Origin: Palleronia abyssalis
Lineage (GTDB): Bacteria; Pseudomonadota; Alphaproteobacteria; Rhodobacterales; Rhodobacteraceae
Direction: 5' to 3'
Assembly: GCF_900302445.1 (NCBI RefSeq)
Contig: NZ_ONZF01000014.1
Location: 1-64,000 of the forward strand
Length of the DNA stretch: 64,000 nt
Part shown: positions 1-8,599 of the stretch, piece by piece
How the letters are laid out: every line of letters begins with the position of its first letter
How positions within the stretch are numbered: position 1 is the first letter of the stretch
Position numbers and translations under genes: made by a program
The notes under the pieces: generated by a model
Seen by the model: only the letters and a program-made list of their open reading frames with translations
Databases searched by the model: none
Told to the model about the DNA's origin: nothing

Positions 1-49
1 TACATCGCGTCCCGTTGCCCGGCAGGGTCATGCGGAGCATGATCCCGGG

Positions 50-294
50 AGGGGGGAAAGCCAATGCAGAACGGTTTCGTCGAGAGCTTCAACGGCAGGA
101 TGCGCGATGAGCTGCTCGACGAGACCACGTTCCGCAACTTGGCCCATGCGTGGATCGTGATCGCCGCATGGGCTAACGACTACAACACCGAACGCCCGCA
201 TTCGGCCTTGGATTACCAGACCCCGGTCGACTACGCGCGGACCCTGACCACCGCAATCGTGGCAGGTCAGTGGCTCTCCAGATCAGGGCCTTGA
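50..294 (+). pseudogene. IS3-family orfB integrase, C-terminal fragment
   Basis: The frame encodes only the end of an IS3-type DDE integrase: [19 protein letters not shown], then [14 protein letters not shown], the signature around the last catalytic Glu (in VESFNG) and the C-terminal end. The upstream part of the integrase core lies outside the window or is lost, since no in-frame coding is visible before about position 50. The frame ends at 294 where a degraded IS630 copy in the opposite orientation begins, so one element probably interrupted the other. Not functional on its own. Confidence 0.8.
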
Positions 295-700
295 GCTTCG
301 CAAGCGCCATCTCAATGGGGTTTAGATCCGGGCTGCAGAAAGGCATGAACCGGAATCAGGCACCTACGGCCTTCATGGTCGTCGATGCCTTGGGGCTCTT
401 GTGCGATGCCGGGTTGTTTAGAATGGTCTTCGCGCCCAGTGCCGAGGGCCGGTTGGGTCTCGACATTGAGCGCGAAGACTCCGAGACATGGCACCGTCGA
501 TCACCCCGGGCGCATCCAGCCAGTCGTGACACAGGGCCGCGATGAGGGTCGGGGTGTTCCCTTGGCCGAAGCACCCGTGGTCGACGAGGCGCTTTGCCTT
601 TTGGGGCCATCCAGTGGTCTAGGCCGTATTCGTCTTCGGCGACGTTTCGTCGATGAAACCAGGGCAAATAAGGGCGTTGCGCAATCCAAGTGTCAAGGAT
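283..700 (-). pseudogene. IS630-family transposase, decayed
   Basis: Read on the minus strand in shifting frames, this stretch gives NNPASHKSPKAS, resembling the family's DNLSSHKGPAV, followed by [20 protein letters not shown], the diagnostic C-terminal SPDLNPIE motif with the last catalytic Glu. Further upstream a FVDETSPKTNTA-like piece matches the FVDETWIKTNMA motif with the first Asp. Several frameshifts and stops break the frame, so this is a dead copy. It abuts the IS3 fragment at 283-294. Confidence 0.7.
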
Positions 701-1028
701 CATCATCCGTCCGACTCCAGTGCCATGAACGACGCCCTGCCCTCTATGAGTCAAAAATATCGCGTTCACCCGGGAGTCTGCAGTTCGACGCAAAGGCACT
801 TCTTCTCCCCCCTTGTCGTGTCGTTCCCGGGCCGCGGCGGACGGCGCCGACGGCCAGGAAGCGATATGCGTCCGTTCTTCGCGTCATACTCGCCCTATCA
901 GGGTCACGGGTCATCGGCCAATGGATCCGTTCCAAGCTTGGGTTGCCGCCCCAGCCGCTGCGATGGGGGCCGTGTCTGAGCGGCGCTTGCCGCCCAATAC
1001 GAACTATAGGCCACGGTTCACTACAGCA
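701..1028. other. non-coding or decayed stretch
   Basis: No open frame here resembles a known protein. The long plus-strand frame that runs across it is the antisense of the glycosyltransferase and methyltransferase further on. The stretch probably holds IS630 debris and the 3' flank of the glycosyltransferase operon. No clear terminator was seen. Confidence 0.4.
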
Positions 1029-1892
1029 TCAGACTGCGCCGGCGAGCTGCGATGCATGATGCGCCGAGATCAAAGCGCGGAGATATTTTGCCGTGCGGCG
1101 AAGATCCGCAATCTCCCCTTGCAAACGGATCTGATCGGTCGCACGCGCCGAGATGGTATCAGCCATTCCCCCGGGCGCTCGCCCTTCAAGACGACACGAG
1201 GCGGTCACCACCAAGTCCCACGGCCGCGCGATGCGACCGCCCGATGCCTCGATCCGGGCGACGATCCTGCGATCTTCGTGGCACGGGATCGCTTCGAATC
1301 CGCCCGCGGCGAGATACGTGCCGGTCCGAAAGGCCAGGCTCGCACCCGGCGTCTGCCCATGCCGCGGCAGGGGGTCGTATGTGCAGGGCGCACGAAGGCC
1401 GTCCAACTCGGCCCCCAGCGCGGCAACCTCGTCTTCCAGCGCGCCGTGCATGCGCACGATCCTGGGCAATCGCGCAAACTCTTCCGGGTCAGGCACGACA
1501 CGGCCACAGATCACGTCGACCTTTTCCATCGCACTCCGTACGATATGGCCCCACCCCGGCATCACGACGCAGTCGGCATCAGTGGTAGCCAGAATCGTTG
1601 CATGGGGCGCCGCGTCGAGGGCCGCCTGCATCCCCATTCGCCGCGCCTCCCCCACGCCCCCGGAAAGGCAGCCGGTTTCGAGCACGGCGACGCGCAGACC
1701 CTTGGATCGCCGGGCGATGGTTGCAGTCGCGTCGGAGCATCCGTTCGCGATGACGATAACGTCCTGGATATCAGGCTCAGAAGCGAATGCGGACAGGGTG
1801 ACGGGAAGTCGGTCCGCCTCGTTGCGCGCCGGTATGGCGACGATGAAGCCGCTCACGCCCCAATCGGATGGAATGAAAAGGTCATCTCTCAT
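1029..1892 (-). CDS. family 2 (GT2-like) glycosyltransferase
   Basis: A 287-residue protein with a GT-A fold signature. FIVAIPARNEADRLP at residues 16-30 is the classic N-terminal nucleotide-sugar motif, and TTDADCVV around residues 103-110 contains the DAD metal-binding motif. GT2 enzymes transfer a sugar from a nucleotide donor; neither donor nor acceptor can be read from the sequence. The start MRDDLFIPSDWG was chosen because it sits just before the fold and lies 2 bases after the methyltransferase stop. It is the last gene of a four-gene minus-strand operon (acyl-CoA dehydrogenase, PIG-L deacetylase, methyltransferase, glycosyltransferase). No transmembrane segment is evident, so it is probably cytoplasmic. 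Confidence 0.82.
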   Translation of the reverse strand: MRDDLFIPSDWGVSGFIVAIPARNEADRLPVTLSAFASEPDIQDVIVIANGCSDATATIARRSKGLRVAVLETGCLSGGVGEARRMGMQAALDAAPHATILATTDADCVVMPGWGHIVRSAMEKVDVICGRVVPDPEEFARLPRIVRMHGALEDEVAALGAELDGLRAPCTYDPLPRHGQTPGASLAFRTGTYLAAGGFEAIPCHEDRRIVARIEASGGRIARPWDLVVTASCRLEGRAPGGMADTISARATDQIRLQGEIADLRRTAKYLRALISAHHASQLAGAV

Positions 1893-1894
1893 CG

Positions 1895-2521
1895 TCAAGC
1901 CCCGCCGAGCGGTGCAAAGAGGTCGATCCGATGGCGCGGGTCGCCCGGTTTCGCAGGTATTCCATCGCGGGTCGTAGAAGCCGTGAAGTGTTTGAACGCG
2001 TCCGATCCTTCCAGCGGATTGCCGGAGGGTCCAAGCCAGGTCACAGCCAAGATTACTGCACCGGGCCACCGGAAATCGAGTTGTTCCGCAAGCGCCCGTA
2101 GCCCTGGCCGGTCCAGAAAATAGAGGATCTCCGACAGGACGATCAAATCGTAGGCCCCCTCGGGCAGTTCGCAGGGCAAGAACGCCTGAACGAACTGCCC
2201 TTTCGGGACGGCGGCCCGTGCGGCATCGAGGGCTGCGGGGACGGCATCGATACCGGTATAGGCGTCGCAACGCGGGGCCAGACGCGTCGCGAGCTCTCCG
2301 TTGCCGCAGCCAATTTCCAGGGCGTGGGCATATCGCAGGTTCGGCAGTGCGGCGAGCGTGGCCTCGAACCGGGCAGCTTCGTAGGGCGAGGACCGGAAAT
2401 CCCACGGATCGTCGGTTCGGGCGTACAGGTCTTCCAGATGCGTCCGCGAAACGGCCAAGGCGCTAACCGATCCGCTCGTCGAAGATCTCTGGACCTTCGG
2501 CGAACATCCGGGCAAAGCCAT
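1895..2521 (-). CDS. class I SAM-dependent methyltransferase (NodS-like)
   Basis: The Rossmann methyltransferase motif I is clear (ALEIGCGNGELATRLA), and the N-terminal THLEDLYARTDDPWDF is typical of the NodS-like N-methyltransferase group. NodS methylates an amino group on a deacetylated sugar, which is suggestive because a PIG-L deacetylase gene lies immediately upstream and overlaps this one. The start is uncertain: the ATG at 2521 gives about a 59-base overlap with the deacetylase, while a TTG at 2458 starts closer to the conserved region and nearly abuts its stop. Substrate not determined; the order deacetylate, methylate, glycosylate is inference. Confidence 0.8.
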   Translation of the reverse strand: MALPGCSPKVQRSSTSGSVSALAVSRTHLEDLYARTDDPWDFRSSPYEAARFEATLAALPNLRYAHALEIGCGNGELATRLAPRCDAYTGIDAVPAALDAARAAVPKGQFVQAFLPCELPEGAYDLIVLSEILYFLDRPGLRALAEQLDFRWPGAVILAVTWLGPSGNPLEGSDAFKHFTASTTRDGIPAKPGDPRHRIDLFAPLGGA

Positions 2522-3140
2522 CGGGCATTGTGAACCCGTCGGGGTCATCGCGGATCACCCTGCCGTGCTGGCTAGCATGCGCTTCAATGGCACGTTGTTT
2601 CAACGCCGTGTCGACCGGATAGGTGAAACGCCGACTGCCGGGAACAGGCGGCGCCTCACCACCGCCAGCCCAGCGCGACCAGATCGGATAATATAGCAGC
2701 CGCAATCGCGGTCGCCGGGACACCAGTTGGCCGGCGAGTGACGCCGTCGTCACGTGGTCGCAATGGGGGTCGAGGGGCGACGGTGCGATCAGGACTCGGC
2801 AGCCCAACCGGTCGATCAGGTCCTCGAGCCTCGAAAGAACGGCCCTGAGCGGCACCTCGTGGAGGGCCGCATCGGGATAGCCTAGACACGTCACGTCCCG
2901 GCGCGGATCGCCGCCCAGAATCTCGATGGCACTGGCCAACTCGCGCGTGCGTATCAAAGTAACATCTTCGGCGCTGCGGGGATGCGACGCCCCGCCATCC
3001 GTAAGGCAGACGACATGGGCCTGTTTGCCGCTCCGCCACCAATCGGCGAGAAGTGCGCCGCAGCCAAGCACTTCGTCATCCGCGTGCGGCGCCAAAACCA
3101 GCAACGAAGCCGCGCCGGAAAGATGATTTTCCCTATCCAT
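2463..3140 (-). CDS. PIG-L family zinc-dependent deacetylase
   Basis: A 225-residue protein with the LmbE/PIG-L metal site. LVLAPHADDEVLGCG near the N-terminus carries the His-x-x-Asp-Asp zinc and catalytic residues, and LDPHCDHVTT supplies the second histidine pair. Family members remove acetyl from N-acetylglucosaminyl groups (MshB and BshB in thiol synthesis, PIG-L in GPI anchors). The start ATG at 3140 overlaps the end of the acyl-CoA dehydrogenase gene by 8 bases, implying translational coupling. No signal peptide is visible, so it is probably cytoplasmic. The true substrate is unknown, but neighbouring methyltransferase and glycosyltransferase genes suggest an aminosugar conjugate. Confidence 0.88.
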   Translation of the reverse strand: MDRENHLSGAASLLVLAPHADDEVLGCGALLADWWRSGKQAHVVCLTDGGASHPRSAEDVTLIRTRELASAIEILGGDPRRDVTCLGYPDAALHEVPLRAVLSRLEDLIDRLGCRVLIAPSPLDPHCDHVTTASLAGQLVSRRPRLRLLYYPIWSRWAGGGEAPPVPGSRRFTYPVDTALKQRAIEAHASQHGRVIRDDPDGFTMPDGFARMFAEGPEIFDERIG

Positions 3141-4146
3141 GCCAGATACCGGAAAGCGGTCCGGTCCTTCCAAGAAGGGTCCGGCCGGCGCGTAGCTCCA
3201 TCGCGTCTCGGGCGACCTGCCGGCAATAGGTCGCCAGATCGCGTGCCATCCGTCCCGTCTCGGAACCCTGCGCGAAATGTGGAAGGCCCACCGATCGCTC
3301 GACGGCCGCAATCGTATCCTGCGCCAGATCCTCGGTCAGAAGGCGAGCCTGGATCGACAGGGCCACCGACCGATCAGGATCGACGGCCCCTTCTTTTCCC
3401 TGGGCCACTTTTGCAGAACGCTCGACCAGGCCGAACGCGGCGAGAGCCCTCGCGAGTGGACCGGCAAGCCGGGCAACCTGTGCATCCGCGTCGAGACGCC
3501 CGAGGCCTGCAAGATAGTCGCGCGTCGCGCCCAGAAGGCCCATTGTTCCCCCAAGCTGCAGCGCCGCGATGCGCCAGACGCCCCCAACGAATGTAGGCTC
3601 CGCGTGGTACGCCCCAGGGGCACCGATCCACGAAGGCCGCAGGCCTGTCACGTCGAACTCTCCCGAAACGGTCGCGCGCATGCCCAGCATGTCCCAGCAT
3701 TCAGGACGGCACCTTGCAGGATCGTTCGCCTCGACAAGGGCCAGCCGGCTTGTGTCGCCATGCGCGACGGTCACCAGCGCGTGCGTGACGACTCCAAGGC
3801 CCGAGGCATATCGCTTGCATCCCGAAAGCTGATCGCCCGCGGCCTTCACCGGATCGTCGCCATCCGCCCCCCAGATGCCAAGAATGGCGCCGTCCGGCAC
3901 AACGCTCGGTGCATGAAGGTCTAGAAGCTGCCGCGCATTCACATGCCCCTCGGCGAGGCGTGCCACGGGCAAATTCGCTTCGGCCAGTGCGACGAGCGTT
4001 CGGGCAAGCTCAACAGGCCTGTCGTCATCCAAAACTCCCGAAGCCAGAACATTGGTGATCGAAGTATAAAGCGATGCCCCGGCATCCTCGTCCGCTGCCC
4101 TCTTGCGAAGTGTTCCGAGGATCTGGTCCCGGGAATGAAATGGCAT
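3133..4146 (-). CDS. acyl-CoA dehydrogenase-like flavoprotein
   Basis: About 337 residues, resembling acyl-CoA dehydrogenases but shorter than the usual 380-400. The middle-domain region around WGADGDDPVKAAGDQLSG and the helical C-terminal region (QLGGTMGLLGATRDYLAG) fit this superfamily. The expected catalytic Glu and FAD-binding motifs cannot be assigned with confidence by eye. The start MPFHSRDQILG at 4146 was preferred over 4212 because it begins the homologous part. It is the first gene of the four-gene operon and overlaps the deacetylase. It may oxidise a lipid-linked or carrier-bound intermediate rather than take part in ordinary beta-oxidation; that is inference. Confidence 0.72.
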   Translation of the reverse strand: MPFHSRDQILGTLRKRAADEDAGASLYTSITNVLASGVLDDDRPVELARTLVALAEANLPVARLAEGHVNARQLLDLHAPSVVPDGAILGIWGADGDDPVKAAGDQLSGCKRYASGLGVVTHALVTVAHGDTSRLALVEANDPARCRPECWDMLGMRATVSGEFDVTGLRPSWIGAPGAYHAEPTFVGGVWRIAALQLGGTMGLLGATRDYLAGLGRLDADAQVARLAGPLARALAAFGLVERSAKVAQGKEGAVDPDRSVALSIQARLLTEDLAQDTIAAVERSVGLPHFAQGSETGRMARDLATYCRQVARDAMELRAGRTLLGRTGPLSGIWHG

Positions 4147-4395
4147 CTGGTTGCCCAAGGTCTGGTCCTGTCGCGAACGGCCATGCAGTTCTGGCTTGCT
4201 TGATAAGCGCAACAGCCCATCAGGGTCTTCGTTCCGCCCAGGATCTTGTTCCGCGCAAAAATTGGTCGGGCGGCCGTCAGGTGCAACTCCGGCGCTGCCT
4301 TACGCTGTTCGGGCCTGAATTGCGCCCTTTGCAGCAGGCCGAAATTCGAATGGACCGAAGAATTCCCTTTGGCGCCTTGCCGTTCCGAAAAATAG

Positions 4396-4421
4396 CATCC
4401 ATATACCATCCACACGGATGG
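4396..4421. promoter_or_regulatory. candidate RHH autoregulatory operator
   Basis: Two CATCCA half-sites (4396-4401 and 4407-4412) are followed by a GGATGG (4416-4421), so the last two form the inverted repeat CCATCC-ACAC-GGATGG. The site ends 10 bases before the ATG of the ribbon-helix-helix gene and overlaps the place expected for its Shine-Dalgarno. RHH proteins commonly repress their own operon through repeated short half-sites. Function is inferred from position and symmetry only. Confidence 0.45.
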
Positions 4422-4431
4422 AGAATCAGCG

Positions 4432-4848
4432 ATGGCCGAGATACGACAGCTCAGGGACAAGCAGCCGGAAAACGAGAAGATCACCATCAACCTCGGTTTC
4501 GTCGATCTGGGTCGCATCGACCTTCTGGTGCAGGAAGGGTTCTACTCGAACCGCAGCGATTTCATCCGCACCGCGATCCGAAAGCAACTCGACACGCACG
4601 GAGAGGCTGTCGACCGCTCGATCGAGCGCCATACCATGGAGCTCGGCCTGCGAGATTTCAGCCGCGCGGAACTCGAGCAACACCGTGCGGCAGGCGAGGT
4701 CCTGCACATCAAGGTCGTCGGCCTCGCCCGTATCGGCTCTGACGTCACGCCCGACCTCGCCCTGGCGACTATCGGCTCGATCACCGTTCTCGGCAGTCTT
4801 CAGGCCTCCGCGGACATCAAGAAAGCCCTGGCCGACCGCATTCAGTAA
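4432..4848 (+). CDS. CopG/ribbon-helix-helix transcriptional regulator
   Basis: A 138-residue protein. Residues about 15-55 (KITINLGFVDLGRIDLLVQE, then YSNRSDFIRTAIRKQL) match the ribbon-helix-helix DNA-binding fold: a short strand that pairs in a dimer, then two helices ending in a basic segment. The longer C-terminal half (SITVLGSLQASADIKKAL) is not an obvious ligand domain. It lies 25 bases upstream of the PHB-depolymerase-type esterase on the same strand, and this pairing suggests it controls that gene and itself. A candidate operator with repeated CATCCA half-sites precedes it. Confidence is good for the fold and moderate for the role. Confidence 0.8.
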   Translation: MAEIRQLRDKQPENEKITINLGFVDLGRIDLLVQEGFYSNRSDFIRTAIRKQLDTHGEAVDRSIERHTMELGLRDFSRAELEQHRAAGEVLHIKVVGLARIGSDVTPDLALATIGSITVLGSLQASADIKKALADRIQ

Positions 4849-4873
4849 CGGCAGCCCCATAAGGACGAAACAG

Positions 4874-5956
4874 ATGATCAACTTCAACGCCGGCGCATGG
4901 CGCCCGGCGAGCGATGGCGCGCGCGCCGCACAGCTCTCCGCCGCCAACGATCTGGTGACCCGCACACTCGCTCAGCACGGTCTGACCGCAGGATCTTTGC
5001 CCGGTGGCAACACAGTCGGGGTTGACGCCGCACCCGCTGCCTTGTCCGCCCTTCTGGCCCGTTTTCAACCGATCGGGTCCATGGCAACCGAACCCTATGG
5101 TCTGCCGGAGGGTGCCCGCTTTGACGATGACAGCTTCACCTGCGCCGCCGGGACGCGCCGATATCGCACCTACGTCCCTGCCTCTGGGCAGACCGGCGTC
5201 ACCGGCCTCGTGGTGATGCTCCACGGTTGCACGCAAACCCCGGAGGATTTCGCTGCTGGCACCGGGATGAACGCCCTGGCCGAACAACACCGCTTCATCG
5301 TCGTCTATCCCCAGCAGTCGCGAGGTGACAATGCCCAGTCGTGCTGGAACTGGTTCAGCCGCGGCGATCAGAAACGGGACCGCGGCGAACCCGCGATCCT
5401 TGCCGGCCTGACCCGGGACGTCATTGCCCGCCACGACGTTCCCGAAGACAAGGTCTTCGTCGCGGGACTTTCGGCCGGGGCGGCGATGGCCGTGATCCTC
5501 GGGGGTGTCTACCCCGATCTTTTCAAGGCCGTGGGCGCCCATTCCGGACTACCTGCCGGAGCGGCAAACGATATACCTTCCGCCTTTGGGGCGATGGCCG
5601 GGCGCGCGGCCGAGGGCGCTCCGCGTTCGACCATCACGCGAACCATTGTTTTCCACGGCACCGGCGATACCACAGTCCACCCATCGAACGGCGAACGGAT
5701 CGCCCGGCAAGCCCTCGAGGGCGGCCCGCGGCAGAGTATTCAGGATGAGGGCACCGGAACGATCGACGGCCGATCCTACCACCGATCCTCGACCTACCGT
5801 TCCGACGGTGTGGAAGCGGTGGTTCACTGGACGGTGGAGGGCTTGGGCCACGCATGGTCGGGTGGACAATCCGCAGGCAGCTATACCGACCCGCGTGGTC
5901 CGGATGCCAGTGCAGAAATGGTCCGCTTCTTCTTCGCGGGAGCCGCGGCAGACTGA
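4874..5956 (+). CDS. PHB depolymerase family esterase (type 1 catalytic domain)
   Basis: A 360-residue alpha/beta hydrolase. VVMLHGCTQTPEDFA is the oxyanion-hole region conserved in PHB depolymerase and feruloyl-esterase-like proteins. AGLSAGAAM holds the nucleophile Ser in a GxSxG lipase box, HGTGDTTVHP supplies the Asp, and GLGHAWSGG the His. No classical signal peptide is visible (MINFNAGAWRPASDG), so it may act on cytoplasmic or short-chain substrates. The closest described group is extracellular-type short-chain PHA depolymerase and LpqC-like esterases. The ATG at 4874 lies 25 bases after the RHH gene and is preceded by AAGGACGAAAC, a usable ribosome site. Substrate could be polyhydroxybutyrate or another ester. 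Confidence 0.85.
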   Translation: MINFNAGAWRPASDGARAAQLSAANDLVTRTLAQHGLTAGSLPGGNTVGVDAAPAALSALLARFQPIGSMATEPYGLPEGARFDDDSFTCAAGTRRYRTYVPASGQTGVTGLVVMLHGCTQTPEDFAAGTGMNALAEQHRFIVVYPQQSRGDNAQSCWNWFSRGDQKRDRGEPAILAGLTRDVIARHDVPEDKVFVAGLSAGAAMAVILGGVYPDLFKAVGAHSGLPAGAANDIPSAFGAMAGRAAEGAPRSTITRTIVFHGTGDTTVHPSNGERIARQALEGGPRQSIQDEGTGTIDGRSYHRSSTYRSDGVEAVVHWTVEGLGHAWSGGQSAGSYTDPRGPDASAEMVRFFFAGAAAD

Positions 5957-6416
5957 CACTTTTGCGTCATTCGCTTGGCCCGAACGCCGAAGTGCTGAAG
6001 GACCGATAATCCAAGCGGGGCAGATCAAAAGGCAGGTCGCTCCGCACCCCGGTCCACCTGTGTCGGCGTGAAGATCAAGACCGGGTCGTCCAAGCAGGAC
6101 GGCCCGGTTCCCTCGGCTTCGCGCCCATCAGAGACGTCGAAAGGGCCATACCTGGTTCTCTGGATCCCGCGCCCACTCAGTCCCGACTGCTATCACGATG
6201 TCTTACCCGGCGAAGGCTTGCGAAAACAATCATTCTGCCCCGTTTGGATTTGCAGAAACGCCTACCGTGCAACGGGCGCCGTTGGGCGATACGACCGATC
6301 GGATCGCCTATCCGGCTGTTCCCTCTCCAGCCCAGAACAGACGTTCGAAGGCTACATGGCCGCCCCGGTACACCCCTCGTTCGCCAAGGATTAGGCAGCG
6401 TCTCGAAATGGCGGGT
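5957..6416. other. intergenic, convergent gene ends
   Basis: About 460 bases between two convergent genes. Only short unconvincing frames, no recognisable protein remnant and no strong hairpin with a T-run. Confidence 0.5.
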
Positions 6417-7541
6417 CTAGGCAATCACCGGGAAGGTCATCTCGACAGTAAGACCCTCCCGTCCGTCGACCGAGAGATGGCCCATGTTGCTCGAGACGGT
6501 TCCGCGGATCATACTCCACCCGAGCGATCCCGACCGTTCCGGCTGCTGTCCGTCGGACAGGCCATTGCCGTCATCCCCGAAGCGAAATCGCACCAGCTCG
6601 CCCTCTGTGAACAGCGAGAGCTTGATATGGCCCCGGTTCCGCCCCGCGAAGGCATGCTTGAACGTGTTGGTGATCAGTTCGCTGGTAATCAGCCCCAGAC
6701 CCAGCGCCAAGCGTGCCGGGATGGGGGTCTCGTCTGCCTCCACCTCGACGCGGACCTTCAGGTCCGCACGGTTGAACGTCTCGGCCAGCGCGGCAATCTG
6801 TTGCAAGTGGGCACGCGGGCTGACGCTCGATTCCTTGCCGGACTGTAACAGCCTGTGCGTCCGCGCCATCGACTCCACCCGAATACCGAGTGAGGCCAGG
6901 ACATCCCGCGTTTCCTCGGCCTTGGCGCGGCGTCGTTCCATACGCATCAAAGAGGCAATCATCGTGAGGTTGTTGGCGGTGCGGTGATGAACTTCGCCGA
7001 TGGCGAGGTCGCGGGCGCCGAGGTCGGTCTCGAGCTGGCGGATACGCCGGTCTGCGTTGGACTCGCGCATCAGGATCTCTTCACACCGCATACCCGCGTC
7101 CGCGGCGCACCGGGCCAGTTCCGAGGTTTCGACCGGAGCCTGGAAATCCGCCTTGACGCGCGTTCCCGAGGCCCCGGTCTCGATCTCGAAGTCATCCGCC
7201 ATTCGCTTGACACCCGAAAGGCCAAGCCCCAGCCCGCTCTTGCGCAGGGATGGGCCTTTGTCGGCAAGGGCGGCGTCAACGTTGTTGATCCCGGGTCCCT
7301 GGTCGGCGAAGGCAAGGCGCAGAACAACCGTTCCACCCCGCGGCTCGTGCAGGCTGAGGCGCGCGTAGCCGCCCCGGCCGTGTTCGATCACGTTGCGGGA
7401 CAATTCCATGGCACAGGTGATCACCCGCGTGGCGTGAAAGGGCTTGAACCCGACAGCTTCGGTCACCGCCTTGGCGATCTGCTGCAGGACTTTCACATCA
7501 TCGGTATCCGTGAGCGAAAGGGAGGTAATCGTATGGGCCAT
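6417..7541 (-). CDS. RsbT-like ATPase fused to HisKA_2/HWE-type histidine kinase
   Basis: A 374-residue protein with two ATPase modules. Residues 1-135 are an RsbT-like GHKL domain: N-box AMELSRNVIEHG, FADQGPGINN, then KSGLGLGLSGVKRMAD. Residues about 175-260 form a HisKA_2-type dimerisation domain with the H-box EVHHRTANNLTMIASL (His185/186). Residues about 270-374 form a second ATPase with ELITNTFKHAF and FGDDGNGLSD. It is the last gene of the stressosome operon, 39 bases after the phosphatase gene. Histidine kinases of this class phosphorylate stand-alone or distant receivers. The N-terminal module may listen to the RsbR/S/T core, which is inference. No transmembrane segment. Confidence 0.82.
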   Translation of the reverse strand: MAHTITSLSLTDTDDVKVLQQIAKAVTEAVGFKPFHATRVITCAMELSRNVIEHGRGGYARLSLHEPRGGTVVLRLAFADQGPGINNVDAALADKGPSLRKSGLGLGLSGVKRMADDFEIETGASGTRVKADFQAPVETSELARCAADAGMRCEEILMRESNADRRIRQLETDLGARDLAIGEVHHRTANNLTMIASLMRMERRRAKAEETRDVLASLGIRVESMARTHRLLQSGKESSVSPRAHLQQIAALAETFNRADLKVRVEVEADETPIPARLALGLGLITSELITNTFKHAFAGRNRGHIKLSLFTEGELVRFRFGDDGNGLSDGQQPERSGSLGWSMIRGTVSSNMGHLSVDGREGLTVEMTFPVIA

Positions 7542-7580
7542 CGTCCTCTCTGGGTGGGCAGGGCAAATGCGGGTTCAGTT

Positions 7581-8570
7581 CTACGGGCTCCAACGGACCG
7601 CGGCCACGCTGATGTCGTCGCTTCGATGCAGATCGTGCCGCGCCAGCAGTAAAGCAGATGCCATGAGCGCGCTATGCCCGGACAGGCTCTGCGCTACGTC
7701 GCCATTCACGGTCCGCAGCCCGTCGCTGTGCAGCACGACGAGGTCGTTGGGTTCGAGGTCGAGCTGCTCTTCCATGGGGCGGGAAATCGCGCTGCCCACG
7801 TAGCCGTCCCGGGTCACGAGGCGTTTGACTTCACCCCGCCGCAGACGAAAGCAGCTGATATTTCCAAGATTACCGTAATCCATCCGCGGGATGTCGGGGT
7901 GTAGATCCAGGATCGAGATGACGCCGCCACGCGATCCCTTAAGCTCCTCGACAAGCTGCGAGATTTTCTCCCGTGGGGTCTCAAGGGGGCGCCGTACCGC
8001 GCCCTGAGCCATGGCTTGCCCGGCTTCGGCGGCCGACATCCCGTGCCCCATGCCATCGCTTAAAGCGAGTCGAACGCCGCCCCGGTGGGCCAGCGTGGCC
8101 CAGGCATCACCACAAACCGTTTCGGTCGGGTGGGACCGGCGCAATCCGGCCACGTCGAGGCCCTGGGGCCGCTCCACCTCGGGGCCGTCGAAACGGCACG
8201 CCCATATTGTTCCGGTTGGCCCGGTCACGACTTCGGCGCGGTCCGACAGTCGCTCGATGGCGCCGATGCCTATACCCGCCCCGGCGCCCCCGCTTTGCCG
8301 ATCCTGACGCATGAGGTCGAAATTGGAAATGCCCGGCCCCCGGTCATAGGCGACCAACGCGACCGAGTGTCCCCGGGGCTGCGGCATGGCTTGCGCGATG
8401 AAAAAGCCCTCATCGGCGTATTTCAGAATATTAGTCGTCAGTTCAGTCGCGACGATGGCCAGTTCCTCGGCCGTGTCCGCGCCGAGTCCGGCTTGAAGGG
8501 CTTCGGCGCGCGCATGTTGACGTGCGATGGCCACGTCGGCGCGCGTGGTGATGTCAAGCAATTCCAGCAT
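7581..8570 (-). CDS. ATP-binding SpoIIE/RsbX-type phosphatase
   Basis: A 329-residue fusion. Residues about 1-140 are an anti-sigma-factor-like ATPase (ATELTTNILKYADEG, then YDRGPGISNFD and GAGAGIGIGAIERL). Residues about 140-329 are a PP2C-like SpoIIE domain with the metal aspartates in GDAWATL and LALSDGMGHGMSAAEAG, and YGNLGNISCFRL at the usual late strand. In Bacillus, RsbX dephosphorylates RsbR and RsbS to reset the stressosome, and the genomic position after rsbT fits that. The attached ATPase domain is an extra feature compared with the short RsbX. Lies 29 bases downstream of rsbT. Confidence 0.85.
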   Translation of the reverse strand: MLELLDITTRADVAIARQHARAEALQAGLGADTAEELAIVATELTTNILKYADEGFFIAQAMPQPRGHSVALVAYDRGPGISNFDLMRQDRQSGGAGAGIGIGAIERLSDRAEVVTGPTGTIWACRFDGPEVERPQGLDVAGLRRSHPTETVCGDAWATLAHRGGVRLALSDGMGHGMSAAEAGQAMAQGAVRRPLETPREKISQLVEELKGSRGGVISILDLHPDIPRMDYGNLGNISCFRLRRGEVKRLVTRDGYVGSAISRPMEEQLDLEPNDLVVLHSDGLRTVNGDVAQSLSGHSALMASALLLARHDLHRSDDISVAAVRWSP

Positions 8571-8599
8571 GCCGTCGCTCTTCCTGATGCCGCGACGGT

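Noticed and set aside
813-2123. Long plus-strand frame of 436 codons
   Set aside because: It is antisense to the glycosyltransferase and methyltransferase genes; the translation is Arg/Pro rich with no protein features.
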